From JABDLO01 sp041749255 (lineage in GTDB: Bacteria > Bacteroidota > Bacteroidia > Chitinophagales > Saprospiraceae), in NCBI GenBank assembly GCA_041749255.1, contig JBGTBR010000044.1, forward strand, positions 92,069 through 156,068: 64,000 nt of DNA. The letters are read 5' to 3'. This document shows positions 44,756 through 54,278 of this stretch, piece after piece. The notes under the pieces are model-generated. The model saw nothing but the letters and a program-made list of their open reading frames with translations. It was not told the DNA's origin and made no database searches. Made by a program: the position numbers and the translations under genes. Position 1 is the stretch's first letter. Every line of letters starts with the position of its first letter.

Positions 44756-45505
44756 ATGATACAAACCCTATTGATCATTATAATCTGCATAACAAACTTA
44801 AATTGCAGATCTCAAAAACGAGATGCATTCCAATCCAAAGAGGTTTACAAATCTGAGGACTTAATCATCACTCAGATTTCTGAAAATTCATATGTACATA
44901 CTTCATTTTTACAAACCAATGATTTTGGGAATGTTCCTTGTAACGGTCTCATTGTGAGTAACAATAAAGAAACAATTGTTTTTGACACTCCAACCAATGG
45001 CAAAAGCTCAGAAGAGTTAATCAAATGGATAAACGGAACACTTCACTCAAAGATAAATGCTATCATTCCAACTCATTTTCATGATGATTGCCTGGGTGGA
45101 TTACAAGCGTTTCATAATAATAATATTCCTTCTTATGCATATGCTAAAACCATTGAACTCGCTAAAGAAAATAATTTTGTCATACCAAAAAACAGTTTCA
45201 ATGATTCACTTATTTTGAAAGTGGGCAATGAAAATATTATCGCAAAATTTTTCGGAGAGGGTCATACTAAAGATAATGTTGTAGGATATTTTCCCAGCGA
45301 AAATATACTGTTTGGAGGTTGCTTAATAAAAGAACTCGATGCAGGCAAAGGATATTTAGGCGATGCTAATGTTGCTGACTGGTCAGGTACCGTTGGAAAA
45401 GTTAGAAAGGAATTTCCAAACGTAAAAATTGTGGTTCCGGGTCACGGAGTATCTGGAAACAAAAAGTTACTAGACTATACAATCAACTTGTTTAAAAGTA
45501 AATAA
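44756..45505 (+). CDS. Subclass B1 metallo-beta-lactamase
   Basis: A 249-residue exported protein; the N-terminal hydrophobic segment ends TNLNC, so it may be a lipoprotein. All six zinc ligands of subclass B1 are present: HFHDD (about 107-111, HxHxD), GEGHT (about 167), FGGC (about 186) and PGHG (about 229). GNVPCNGLIVSN and FDTPTNGKSSEEL, and LGDANVADWSGTVGKVRKEF after the Cys ligand, match CcrA/BlaB-type enzymes. It would hydrolyse beta-lactams including carbapenems, if expressed. It stands alone; the 220 bases before it hold no convincing gene. Confidence 0.87.
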   Translation: MIQTLLIIIICITNLNCRSQKRDAFQSKEVYKSEDLIITQISENSYVHTSFLQTNDFGNVPCNGLIVSNNKETIVFDTPTNGKSSEELIKWINGTLHSKINAIIPTHFHDDCLGGLQAFHNNNIPSYAYAKTIELAKENNFVIPKNSFNDSLILKVGNENIIAKFFGEGHTKDNVVGYFPSENILFGGCLIKELDAGKGYLGDANVADWSGTVGKVRKEFPNVKIVVPGHGVSGNKKLLDYTINLFKSK

Positions 45506-45602
45506 AATCCATTTGTAAAGAGCCTAAAAGCTTTTAAGAAAATTTCTAGGGGATGTTCATTTATGGATCCATTGAAAGCTTTCTAACCAGTTTGAAAAAA
45601 AA

Positions 45603-46160
45603 ATGAAATTAGAAACAGAGCGATTAATAATTCGACCCATAAAACTCGATGATAAAAGCGAAATATTTGAATATCGTTGCGATAAAGAAACCAATAAATA
45701 TCAAGGCTGGATTCCTGAAAAAATGGAAGATGTAGAAACCTTTATTGGAAACACTGCGAAAAAGATAAATGAACCAGATTCCTGGTTTCAATTGGTCGTC
45801 ATAGAAAGGCAGTCTCAAAAAATAATTGGTGATGTAGGAATTCATTTCTTCGATCATAAAATCAAACAAGTTGAAATAGGATGTACCTTAAACAAAGATT
45901 TTCACAATAAAGGATATGCAACGGAATCTTTAAAAAGAGTAATTGACTATTTATTTAATGATTTTCACATGCATCGAATTTTTACATCCATACACCCTTT
46001 AAATATAAACTCTATAAGACTGGTGGAAAGAATTGGTTTTAGGAAAGAAGCACACTATGTTGAAAGTTTATTTTCAAATGGCAAGTGGGTTGATGATTTG
46101 ATATACGCAATGATTGAGAAAGATTGGGAAAAATTAAATTCAGTAAAAAGTAAAAAGTAA
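45603..46160 (+). CDS. GNAT family N-acetyltransferase (RimJ/RimL type)
   Basis: A 185-residue acetyltransferase. It opens MKLETERLIIRPIKLDDKSE, with motif A around VEIGCTLNKDFHNKGYATES (about 90-109) and the late HRIFTSIHPLNINSIRLVER (about 123-142), both typical of the RimJ/RimL subgroup that acetylates protein N-termini or small amines. The tail merges into a simple repeat. Substrate unknown. Confidence 0.9.
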   Translation: MKLETERLIIRPIKLDDKSEIFEYRCDKETNKYQGWIPEKMEDVETFIGNTAKKINEPDSWFQLVVIERQSQKIIGDVGIHFFDHKIKQVEIGCTLNKDFHNKGYATESLKRVIDYLFNDFHMHRIFTSIHPLNINSIRLVERIGFRKEAHYVESLFSNGKWVDDLIYAMIEKDWEKLNSVKSKK

Positions 46161-46182
46161 ATAGTTGAAAGTTGAAAGTGGG
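46143..46182. repeat. Short tandem repeats after the GNAT gene
   Basis: AGTAAAAAGTAAA and AGTTGAAAGTTGAAAG are direct repeats of 6-7 bases covering the last codons and the stop of the preceding gene. Similar low-complexity tails occur between genes elsewhere in the window. Confidence 0.45.
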
Positions 46183-46380
46183 AATTGAAAAGGATTAGAC
46201 TTTGTCGGACTATGTTTTGGAAACTATATGAGGACACTCATTTAATTCAAGCGCTGTAAGGTTAACTTCACTGAAGTTTTGATTTTTAAATTTTACAATA
46301 ATAACTTTATAGCAAAATAAATTGGATTTTATGATAAAAATAACTAATTTTATTGCTTTTAAATCAATAAAATTAAAATC

Positions 46381-46929
46381 ATGAAAAACGCAAACTTATT
46401 TTTCCTTCCAATTCTTTTCTTATTTACACTATCAACATCATTAGATAGTCAAATATATAATTTGAGTGGTACACTTTCTCCAGACAGTGAGGTTCCACCG
46501 GTTATATCCCCTGCCACGGGATCAATTTCCGGTACTTATAACCAATCTACCGGAATGGTTACTTTTGACATTGATTTTTCGGGATTGTTAACGGATGCAT
46601 CTGCTGCACACCTTCATAGTGGTGCAACCGGCGTAAATGGCGGTATAATCATTACGTTAACTCCTCCAATGGCTACCAGCGGTAATATTGGGGGCACCTT
46701 TCCTTTACCCATGGGAGATGAAACAGACTTCCTTGCTGGGAACACTTATATCAACATCCATACTTCTACTAATCCAGGTGGTGAAATAAGAGGACAAGTC
46801 ATAGCTCAATTAGCCCCAATCCCAACTGTACAAACATGGGGCATTATCATACTTTTTTGCATTATTTCAATCCTGGGTGTTTTGGCTTTGAAATTTAAAT
46901 CAGTGCTAATTACATCGAATGTAAAATAG
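46381..46929 (+). CDS. CHRD-domain protein with IPTL-CTERM
   Basis: A 182-residue secreted protein (signal peptide about 1-24). The CHRD domain spans about 28-140, with LSGTLSPDSEVPPVISPATG, AAHLHSGATGVNGGIIITL and YINIHTSTNPGGEIRGQV, the hallmarks of this beta-sandwich. The C-terminus is PIPTVQTWGIIILFCIISIL followed by a Lys-rich tail, a third IPTL-CTERM signal in this window. It is probably surface-anchored; CHRD function in bacteria is unknown. Confidence 0.87.
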   Translation: MKNANLFFLPILFLFTLSTSLDSQIYNLSGTLSPDSEVPPVISPATGSISGTYNQSTGMVTFDIDFSGLLTDASAAHLHSGATGVNGGIIITLTPPMATSGNIGGTFPLPMGDETDFLAGNTYINIHTSTNPGGEIRGQVIAQLAPIPTVQTWGIIILFCIISILGVLALKFKSVLITSNVK

Positions 46930-47434
46930 ATCAATAATTTCGGCACCGCTTTGCCTGATATAAAAGATTTGATTGAGAACAAAAGGAATAATGCAATAAG
47001 AACAAGTAGGCAGGCATATTCTGCACAACTAACATAAAGCTTGTACCGATATTGTAGCTAGCGAAACGCCACCTTTTCACTCATATTCCGACTATGATTT
47101 GCCCTGAAATAAGTTGACACTAATAGTATAAAACCTGGACGATAGACTCCCATAAACGTCAGTATCTTTACCCCTAATCATAGCTCATCATTCAAATATT
47201 AAAAAATTTTAATTCAAAGATTATGGAAGAATTATAATCAAAAAAATGTACTATTGTTTCCCAATTCAGGACTAAAAATGTATTGTGATGTATTCCTGGA
47301 TTAATCAATTGTAATGTAAACTTTTTTCAGGACGAGTCAGTGGATCTAAGACTCACTTCGAAAGTCCATGTCGTCGTAAACATAAATCGTTGGTGACAAC
47401 AAATGAAAAATATATTATTTCAAAAATAATATCA
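46930..47434. other. Intergenic region
   Basis: About 500 bases without a supported gene or hairpin. It should carry the promoter of the beta-barrel/haloperoxidase pair, but no box is clear. Confidence 0.4.
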
Positions 47435-48358
47435 ATGAAAACAACCTTTTACCTACTTCTTGCCGGAGTGTGTATTGCCACTCACATACAAGCACAGTCT
47501 CCGAGTGATGCCTTGATGATGAATGCCAACCAGGCATGTGTCTTATTGGATTACAACTATTCGAATTTTGACCACTATTGGGAAGGTGAGATTAAGCGAG
47601 ATAATCAAACCATTGCATCAGTTGGTCGGAAAAGTGGAATGCCAATGGTGGCTATTGGAATTCTGGACGACCTCAATTTCTATGCAGGAGTCCCTTACAT
47701 AGAAACAAAGTCCTCAGAACCCAATGGAGGGAAATTTGCAGGGGTAAGCGGTTTTCAGGATTTGACCATCGCTCTAAAATACAGATGGCTAAATAAACAG
47801 TTTGATAAAGGAGGATTGACAGGTCTTGCCACGGTTGGCTTTTCGACACCGATTACCAACTACTTGCCCGATTATATGCCCTACAGCATCGGTTTGGGAG
47901 CACCAGAACTATCTTACCGTGCCATAGTGGAGTACAGGAGTAATAGCGATTGGTTTTTTCGTGTTGCGGGTACTTATATGTGGCGAGGTTATGCCGAAGC
48001 CGAAAGGGAATATTATTACAATAATGGAAGTTTTTACACACCCTTTATGGATGTGCCCAATGGCTACACCGCAGAAGTGGTTGTAGGAAAATGGTTTTTT
48101 TCCGATGCTTTACAAATCCAAATGAACTACTTTAAATCTACGTCACTAAGCGGGGATGACATTCGACCATATAATGCGCCGCAACCTACCAATATGGTCA
48201 ATATGGATCGTATTGGATTATTTGCACACTACTATTTCCCAAATATTAAGGGTTTGGGTGTAGTTGCCTATCATAACCGTGTAGTTAACGGTCGAAATGC
48301 CGCAGAAATGAATACAACAGGCTTAGGATTAACCTACTTTTTTAATTACCGAAAATGA
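47435..48358 (+). CDS. Outer-membrane beta-barrel protein
   Basis: A 307-residue protein starting at the ATG at 47435, which opens the signal peptide MKTTFYLLLAGVCIATHIQAQ (cleavage near residue 21); the longer frame from 47390 is not preferred. The mature part alternates polar and aromatic residues and ends LGLTYFFNYRK, as for outer-membrane barrels of the phenol-degradation MetA-like or channel type. It is followed six bases later by the haloperoxidase-like gene and may serve as its channel. Confidence 0.78.
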   Translation: MKTTFYLLLAGVCIATHIQAQSPSDALMMNANQACVLLDYNYSNFDHYWEGEIKRDNQTIASVGRKSGMPMVAIGILDDLNFYAGVPYIETKSSEPNGGKFAGVSGFQDLTIALKYRWLNKQFDKGGLTGLATVGFSTPITNYLPDYMPYSIGLGAPELSYRAIVEYRSNSDWFFRVAGTYMWRGYAEAEREYYYNNGSFYTPFMDVPNGYTAEVVVGKWFFSDALQIQMNYFKSTSLSGDDIRPYNAPQPTNMVNMDRIGLFAHYYFPNIKGLGVVAYHNRVVNGRNAAEMNTTGLGLTYFFNYRK

Positions 48359-48364
48359 TCAAAA

Positions 48365-49906
48365 ATGAAAAATAGAAATATACTTACCTTTCTTAGTGTA
48401 TTCGCTTTACTTTTTCTTTTTTCATGTGAGAAAGAGTTACCTACTTATTATGAATATCAAGGATATCAATTTGCTTCAGTTGACCCTATTGGTGGTACAT
48501 GGGTGCCTATATTAATTGAAAGTGGCGATGCCATTAGCATTCCCGCTCCTGCATCTGTCAATTCTGCAACATACCTTAATGAGATAGAAGACCTGAAATC
48601 AGAAATGGCTCAAATGTCAGATTCAGATGTTAAGGCAGTAACCTATTGGACTCAAAACCCTATCATCAGGTGGAATGAAATTACCCTGGAACTCATTGCT
48701 AAGTACAATCTTATTCCGGGTCCGAATGCGGATGGTTCCTATACACTTCCTAACCCCACAAACCCAGGTGGTCCTCCTGAGTTTCCATTTGCGCATCCAC
48801 CCTATGCGGTTCGGGCACTCTCCTATTTGTCGGTAGCACAGTTTGATGGATTAATTTCGGCCTGGCACCATAAATTTGCTTACAATCGATCTGCACCTTT
48901 TAGACAGGATGAAAGTATCCAGCCTGCTTACACCGATAATATAATCCCTTCCTATCCTTCTGACGGTGCAGTAGTTGCTACGGTATCCAGGCAAATTTTA
49001 ACACAAATGTTTCCGTTGGAAGCGGAATATCTTGCAGGATTAGAAGCGGAACATTTCAGGTGTTTATTGTTATCGGGAGCAAATGTTCAGAGTGATATTG
49101 ATGCAGGTAAGATGATAGGTGAAGCCATTTCTTCTATAGCATTAGCCAGGGCAGCGAATGATGGGATGAGAAATGCACAAACTCCAAAACCCATATCCGA
49201 CTCTATCGCAACTGCAGCTCAAAATCGTTTTGGGTGGCAATGGGTTAATCAGGAAATACCCCGACGTCCAGTTGGTTTAACCCCACTATACGGCAAGGTA
49301 AAAATGTGGAGAGTTGATAATGTAGAACAAACTCGTCCTATTCCTCCTCCGGCTATAGGATCGGCTGAATATGAGGCAGACGTCGTCATTCTCAAAGATT
49401 ATGCGGCAAATGTAACAGAAGAAAGAAGGAGAATTGCCAACTTCTGGCAAGATGGTTTAGGCACATACACACCCCCCGGGCATTGGAATGAATTTGCAAA
49501 AGAGTTCATCGTGAAATACCGACTTAATCCGTTACGGTCAGCACGGACATTTGCTTATCTGAATATGGCCATGATGGATGGGGGCATAAGCTGTTGGGAT
49601 GCAAAATATTACTATCACTATCCTCGTCCTATTCAAACCATCGAAGGATTTAAGACCATTGCAGGAACACCCAATTTTCCTGCATACACTTCGGGTCATA
49701 GTGTTTTTTCTGCAGCAGGGGCGGAGGTACTTGCCTACATCTTCCCACAAGAAGCCACTTTGGTAAGAGGTTGGGCAGAAGAAGCAGCTATCTCCAGAGT
49801 ATATGGCGGCATTCATTGGACTTTTGATGCAACCGTTGGGACAGCTCAGGGAAAAGATGTTGCCCAATATACCATCAATACTGCGCGAAATGACGGGGCA
49901 GATTAA
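48365..49906 (+). CDS. Vanadium haloperoxidase-like PAP2 lipoprotein
   Basis: A 513-residue lipoprotein (lipobox LFSCE at about 20). The C-terminal PAP2/vanadium-haloperoxidase core has CWDAKYYYHYPRPIQ (about 413-427; Lys and Arg ligands), YTSGHSVFSAAGAE (about 439-452) and SRVYGGIHWTFDA (about 477-489; Arg and the vanadate/phosphate-bound His). An earlier half (YPSDGAVVATVSRQIL, about 198-213) resembles a second, degenerate PAP2 unit. The family either oxidises halides with vanadate or removes phosphate; the sequence does not decide. It is co-transcribed with the barrel protein. Confidence 0.82.
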   Translation: MKNRNILTFLSVFALLFLFSCEKELPTYYEYQGYQFASVDPIGGTWVPILIESGDAISIPAPASVNSATYLNEIEDLKSEMAQMSDSDVKAVTYWTQNPIIRWNEITLELIAKYNLIPGPNADGSYTLPNPTNPGGPPEFPFAHPPYAVRALSYLSVAQFDGLISAWHHKFAYNRSAPFRQDESIQPAYTDNIIPSYPSDGAVVATVSRQILTQMFPLEAEYLAGLEAEHFRCLLLSGANVQSDIDAGKMIGEAISSIALARAANDGMRNAQTPKPISDSIATAAQNRFGWQWVNQEIPRRPVGLTPLYGKVKMWRVDNVEQTRPIPPPAIGSAEYEADVVILKDYAANVTEERRRIANFWQDGLGTYTPPGHWNEFAKEFIVKYRLNPLRSARTFAYLNMAMMDGGISCWDAKYYYHYPRPIQTIEGFKTIAGTPNFPAYTSGHSVFSAAGAEVLAYIFPQEATLVRGWAEEAAISRVYGGIHWTFDATVGTAQGKDVAQYTINTARNDGAD

Positions 49907-50053
49907 CCCTTTTTTTGTGTAAGAAATAAAAGATACTTCCCCCCCCGCACAATGCACATTTGATGGAAATGAATTAACCGGAAATGCTTACACGCATTAT
50001 AATCTTTCGGGCTCAAATAGTAGAAAATGAAAGTCTGGTTTGGCAAAAAGTAT

Positions 50054-50085
50054 TATCTTTGATAGTATCATATGATAGTATCAAA
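50054..50085 (+). promoter_or_regulatory. -7 box overlapping a 28-base near-palindrome before fic
   Basis: TATCTTTG (50054-50061) fits the Bacteroidota -7 box. The last four bases begin a near-palindrome (50058-50085) centred on CATATG, with arms of 14 bases and two mismatched pairs, that ends on the A of the Fic start codon. A repressor bound here would block transcription and translation start, so this is a candidate operator. Confidence 0.55.
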
Positions 50086-51038
50086 TGAAACCACCTTACA
50101 ACATTTCAACAAGAATAATTAAATTAATAACTTTTATTTCTGAAAAAATAGGAGAAATAAGAGCCCATTTTATTGACAGGCCTTCTCCTCTGTTGCGCAA
50201 GCAAAATAAAATTAAAACAATTCACTCATCATTAAAAATTGAAGGAAATAATTTAACGCAAGAACAAGTAACCGCACTCATAGAGAACAAAAAAGTAATT
50301 GGCCCGAAAAAAGATATAATTGAAGTATTAAACGCCATAAAAGTCTATGACTCATTGACCACTTTTAATCCATTATTATCTAAATCATTTCTTAGTGCTC
50401 ATAAGCTTTTAATGTATGATCTAATTGACAAGCCAGGGAAATACAGAAGTAAGGAAGTTGGCATTTTTCAGGGTTCAAAAGTGTCACATATTGCCCCACC
50501 AGCTCAAAATGTTCCCTACTTAATGAACAACCTTTTTAAATACTTAAAATCCAAAGAGGAATTGACGTTAATAAAAAGTTGTGTTTTTCATTATGAAATG
50601 GAATTTATCCACCCTTTTATGGACGGTAATGGTAGAATGGGACGATTATGGCAATCTGTAATTTTAGTGAATGAATATCCTGTTTTTGAGTTCTTGCCAT
50701 TTGAAACTTTAATTAGCAAAACACAACAGGAATATTATTTTGCTCTTTCTCAAAGTGATAAAGAAGGAAAATCCACCTTATTTATTGAATACATGCTGGA
50801 TGTAATTGACAAATCATTGAATGAACTCTTAAGCTACAATAACAGAATTTTGAATGACACAGATAGGTTGAATTACTTTTTAACTATGGCGAAGAAAGAA
50901 TTTTCAAGGAAAGACTACATGAATGTATTTAAAGATATATCCTCTGCAATGGCAAGCAGAGACTTGAAAAAAGGAGTGGATTTAGAACTATTGATTAAAA
51001 AAGGCAATAAAAATAGAACAGTTTATAGATTGAAGTAG
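50085..51038 (+). CDS. Fic family protein (AMPylation domain)
   Basis: A 317-residue protein. The Fic motif is HPFMDGNGRMGRLW (about 176-189), complete with catalytic His and phosphate-binding GNGR. An N-terminal inhibitory-type motif SSLKIEGN (about 46-53, S/T-xxx-E-G/N) suggests self-inhibition as in class II Fic proteins. The C-terminal 80 residues look like a winged-helix (KDYMNVFKDISSAMASRDL). Fic enzymes usually transfer AMP to target proteins. The palindrome over its start codon suggests autoregulation. Confidence 0.9.
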   Translation: MKPPYNISTRIIKLITFISEKIGEIRAHFIDRPSPLLRKQNKIKTIHSSLKIEGNNLTQEQVTALIENKKVIGPKKDIIEVLNAIKVYDSLTTFNPLLSKSFLSAHKLLMYDLIDKPGKYRSKEVGIFQGSKVSHIAPPAQNVPYLMNNLFKYLKSKEELTLIKSCVFHYEMEFIHPFMDGNGRMGRLWQSVILVNEYPVFEFLPFETLISKTQQEYYFALSQSDKEGKSTLFIEYMLDVIDKSLNELLSYNNRILNDTDRLNYFLTMAKKEFSRKDYMNVFKDISSAMASRDLKKGVDLELLIKKGNKNRTVYRLK

Positions 51039-51243
51039 AACTGAAAATGAAAGTTTCGGTAACCAACGCCAACTTTCGGAAAGTTAGGCCTCTTTCCCTT
51101 ACCTAAAGAAGATCCCGACTCATTTCTTGCAATGAAATCAAAAGGTATTTGAAATAAAAATAAAGTTGCCCAAAACTTAGAATCTCCAAACAATGGATTA
51201 TCTTCGAATAATATACATTGACTTTAGTCAAAATTGATATGTA

Positions 51244-51627
51244 ATGAAACGAAGAAAATTTATCTTATTAACAGGATTCGGGGTTTCGGTAATCGCTATT
51301 CCAACGTGGTATTATACATTTAATACTCCAGATTACGATCCAATAATAGCCGAACCAGAATGGCTATCCCACATCTGGGATGGGACTACAATCGGTGAAA
51401 TCGGTGAGACATACCGGAAGCAATTTTCAGATGAAAATAGTGAACGTAAGTTGGTTAAGCTTTTATCAGAGTATGTTTCAACTGAAACAACCACTACATC
51501 CGATGTATTACGTCAACAAATTGCAGATGATTATCGTAAAGGAAATACCGTGATGGTTGATGGCTGGATTTTGTCAAGGACAGAAGCTCGCCAGTGTGCA
51601 CTTTTTTCATTAACCCAATCAAAATAG
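51244..51627 (+). CDS. Small subunit of a GMC dehydrogenase (gluconate DH subunit 3-like)
   Basis: A 127-residue protein starting MKRRKFILLTGFGVSVIAIP, a Tat-like signal with paired Arg. The remainder is helical, with the pattern LSHIWDGTTIGEIGETYRKQ and a VDGWILSRTEARQCAL end, resembling small subunits that pair with GMC oxidoreductases. It ends three bases before the GMC gene. Confidence 0.7.
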   Translation: MKRRKFILLTGFGVSVIAIPTWYYTFNTPDYDPIIAEPEWLSHIWDGTTIGEIGETYRKQFSDENSERKLVKLLSEYVSTETTTTSDVLRQQIADDYRKGNTVMVDGWILSRTEARQCALFSLTQSK

Positions 51628-51629
51628 TC

Positions 51630-53162
51630 ATGCATAAAGACGCCAGGGAATTAGAAAACAATTCCATAATTGAAGGTGACATCTGCATTGTTGGTGCAGG
51701 AACTGCCGGAATCAGTATGGCTTTGGATTGGAAGGATACTTCATACAAAGTAATCTTATTGGAAGGCGGTGGATTTGAATACGATGATAACGTGCAGGAA
51801 CTTTATGCCGGGAAGACAACCGGTCAAAAGTATTTTCCATTAAAATCTTCTCGTCTTCATTATTTCGGAGGAACAACAGGCCATTGGGCTGGCATGTGTT
51901 CACCCTTTGATCCAATTGATTTTAAAGCACGGGATTGGGTGCCAAATAGTGGTTGGCCCATTACCAAAAATGATCTTGACCCATTTTATGCGAAAGCAAA
52001 TCAAGTGCTGAAACTGGGTTCTTATAATTATGAGTACGAATATTGGCATAAGGAACTACCGAATTTAACACCCCTCCCCCTTGACAATAAAGTGGTGTGG
52101 AACAAAATGTGGCAATTTAGTCAGGCGCGATATGGCAAATTATATGATAAAGACATTATAGAAGCAAAAAATATTCACCTCTACACGTATGCCAATGCTG
52201 TGGATATCAAAACCAATGACAACATATCCCAGGTGAAAGAAGTTATTGTCAAAAACCACGCGGGAAAGACCCATACTGTTAAAGCCAAACATTTTGTTAT
52301 GGCTTGTGGGACTATTCAAAATGCCAGGATGCTTCTCGCTTCCAATTCACAGGCACCCAAAGGCCTGGGTAATGACAATGATTTGGTAGGCAGGTATTTC
52401 CAGGAGCACCTGGAAGTTGCTTCCGCAGAGTTATGGATGGCAAAACCATTTCCAACGGATCTATATACTTGGAACTACGGAGTAACAAAGGCAAGTGCAG
52501 AGTTGGCTATTACGGAAGAAGTGCAGACCAAAGAAAGAATATTAAACGGAACCGCCTCGCTATTTCCTCTTAGTGTTGCCAAACATCAAAAACCCAGAAT
52601 GGAAACCTGGCAAGACGGTGATCCCAGAAAAAGTGCAGATAACATGTTTTCGAATTGGGATGAGGCAGATGAAAAAGCCAAAGGAGAAAAAGGAAATATT
52701 GAAAGAGCCTATCAGCTTAATACCCGTATTGAACAAGCCCCTAATCCAAATTCCAGAGTAACGATTGGAAAGGAAAAGGATGAATTGGGAGTTCCCAGAG
52801 CCAATCTACATTGGCAGTTAACAGCACTTGACAAATACAGTGTCCGGAAAATATACCATATTCTGGGTCAGCAGGTGGGAATTGCAGGAATTGGCAGGAT
52901 AAAACTCAATGAATTTTTAAGGGATGAAAATGATAATGGATTCCCAGACACCACTAATGGTGGATGGCATCACATGGGTACAACCAGAATGGCAGATGAC
53001 CCCAAAAAAGGAGTCGTAGATTCTAATTGCCAGGTTCATGGTATTTCAAATTTGTTCATAGCTGGTGCAGCATGCTATCCAACTTCAGGAGCACCGAACC
53101 CGACACTCAGTTTGGTAGCATTGTCGCTTAGACTATCTGATTATTTGAAAAACAAAATATAA
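51630..53162 (+). CDS. GMC family oxidoreductase
   Basis: A 510-residue flavoprotein starting at the ATG at 51630 (an open frame from 51594 overlaps the previous gene and is not preferred). The FAD motif is DICIVGAGTAGISMALDW (about 11-28) with VILLEGGG. Further GMC landmarks are GGTTGHWAGMCSPFDP, ACGTIQNARMLLAS and the C-terminal HHMGTTRMADDPKKGVVDSN with SGAPNPTLSLVALSLRLSD. The catalytic His is probably in GGWHHMG. Such enzymes oxidise sugars or alcohols. With no signal peptide of its own, it may be exported with the Tat-tagged small subunit. Confidence 0.9.
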   Translation: MHKDARELENNSIIEGDICIVGAGTAGISMALDWKDTSYKVILLEGGGFEYDDNVQELYAGKTTGQKYFPLKSSRLHYFGGTTGHWAGMCSPFDPIDFKARDWVPNSGWPITKNDLDPFYAKANQVLKLGSYNYEYEYWHKELPNLTPLPLDNKVVWNKMWQFSQARYGKLYDKDIIEAKNIHLYTYANAVDIKTNDNISQVKEVIVKNHAGKTHTVKAKHFVMACGTIQNARMLLASNSQAPKGLGNDNDLVGRYFQEHLEVASAELWMAKPFPTDLYTWNYGVTKASAELAITEEVQTKERILNGTASLFPLSVAKHQKPRMETWQDGDPRKSADNMFSNWDEADEKAKGEKGNIERAYQLNTRIEQAPNPNSRVTIGKEKDELGVPRANLHWQLTALDKYSVRKIYHILGQQVGIAGIGRIKLNEFLRDENDNGFPDTTNGGWHHMGTTRMADDPKKGVVDSNCQVHGISNLFIAGAACYPTSGAPNPTLSLVALSLRLSDYLKNKI

Positions 53163-53488
53163 TTGACAAATAAGCAACTTTGACAGCTATAAAACACAGG
53201 TGATAAGTTACAATACTTAAACACTGAGACGGCCTCTTAAGTCGGTGTTGAACAGATAACCAGATAGGCAGGTTCATAGGCAATCAGTATTTTAGTAACT
53301 TTATAGCTCGTAGCTGGTAGTATTTAGCTCGTAACTCGGAGTCTATGTCAGGTGTATCATAAAAGCTTTAAAAGCAATTGACGGATTAATTCAAGTGAAC
53401 CCTATGTCTGCCATAAAAAATAAAGACACAAAAACATTGGTTATATATTGGCAAACTTTACTAAGAATATGTAATAAAACATACGACA
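53163..53488. repeat. Intergenic region with short degenerate repeats
   Basis: No gene is supported. Around 53305-53340, TAGCTCGTAGCTGGTAG and TAGCTCGTAACTCGGAG are direct repeats of the short-word type also seen near 15850 and 46150. Confidence 0.4.
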
Positions 53489-54178
53489 ATGGAAAAAATA
53501 ATTTTTGTTGTGCTCTTAGCTGTATTACTTGCGAGCTGTACAGCAAGCAAAATTAACAATAGCAATGCCTCATCTCCAAATCAGGAAACAATACGTCAAT
53601 CAGAAAATTTATTGCTTTCAAAAGAAAAGACATTTGAAGAGGAAAGTAAGGAGCAAGAGAGAATTGTAATCTACAACTCATATATTACTCTTGAAGTGAA
53701 AAATCCTGATAGTAATAATATCAGACTAGCGGAGATTGCGAAAAAATATGACGGGTATGTTCAAACACTTGGAAATAGAGTATCCATCATCAGGGTAAAG
53801 TCTGACAAACTTTATGAAGCTATAGATGACATTGCTGAAACGGGAAAAATAAAAAGCAAGACCATATCCGGCGACGATGTAACAGAACATTACACTGACA
53901 TCCAGATACGGCTTGAAAATGCCCACAATGCAAGGAAAAGATACCTTGAACTATTGGAAAAAGCGGAAAATGTGGAAGCAGCATTAAAAGTAGAAAAGGA
54001 ATTAGAACGTCTCAACGGAGAAATCGACTCTTTTGAAGGAAAATTGAAACGCCTTAAACACCTCTCAGACTATTCAACCATTACAATCAATATGGAAGAA
54101 AAAGTGAAACCTGGTATTTTAGGTTATATCGGATTGGGAATATATAAGTCGATAAAATGGTTATTTGTGCGAAATTGA
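53489..54178 (+). CDS. DUF4349 family lipoprotein
   Basis: A 229-residue lipoprotein (LLASCTAS lipobox at about 17). The DUF4349 region covers about 60-215: IVIYNSYITLEV, YVQTLGNRVSIIRV, ISGDDVTEHYTDIQIRLENA and a long coiled coil (about 150-195, ARKRYLELLEKAENVEAAL). A final hydrophobic segment near YIGLGIYKSIKWLF suggests a second membrane contact. Role unknown. Confidence 0.85.
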   Translation: MEKIIFVVLLAVLLASCTASKINNSNASSPNQETIRQSENLLLSKEKTFEEESKEQERIVIYNSYITLEVKNPDSNNIRLAEIAKKYDGYVQTLGNRVSIIRVKSDKLYEAIDDIAETGKIKSKTISGDDVTEHYTDIQIRLENAHNARKRYLELLEKAENVEAALKVEKELERLNGEIDSFEGKLKRLKHLSDYSTITINMEEKVKPGILGYIGLGIYKSIKWLFVRN

Positions 54179-54278
54179 AAAGTATGACAATGAGAACAAC
54201 CGCCTATACCATACCAAATTTTACCACTGAGAATGCGCCGCAATCAAGTTGTTGATCAAATGGGTGGTGACAGGGTAA

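Noticed and set aside
44571..44759. Plus-strand frame of 62 codons before the metallo-beta-lactamase
   Set aside because: No motif, odd composition, overlaps the next start; probably untranslated intergenic DNA.
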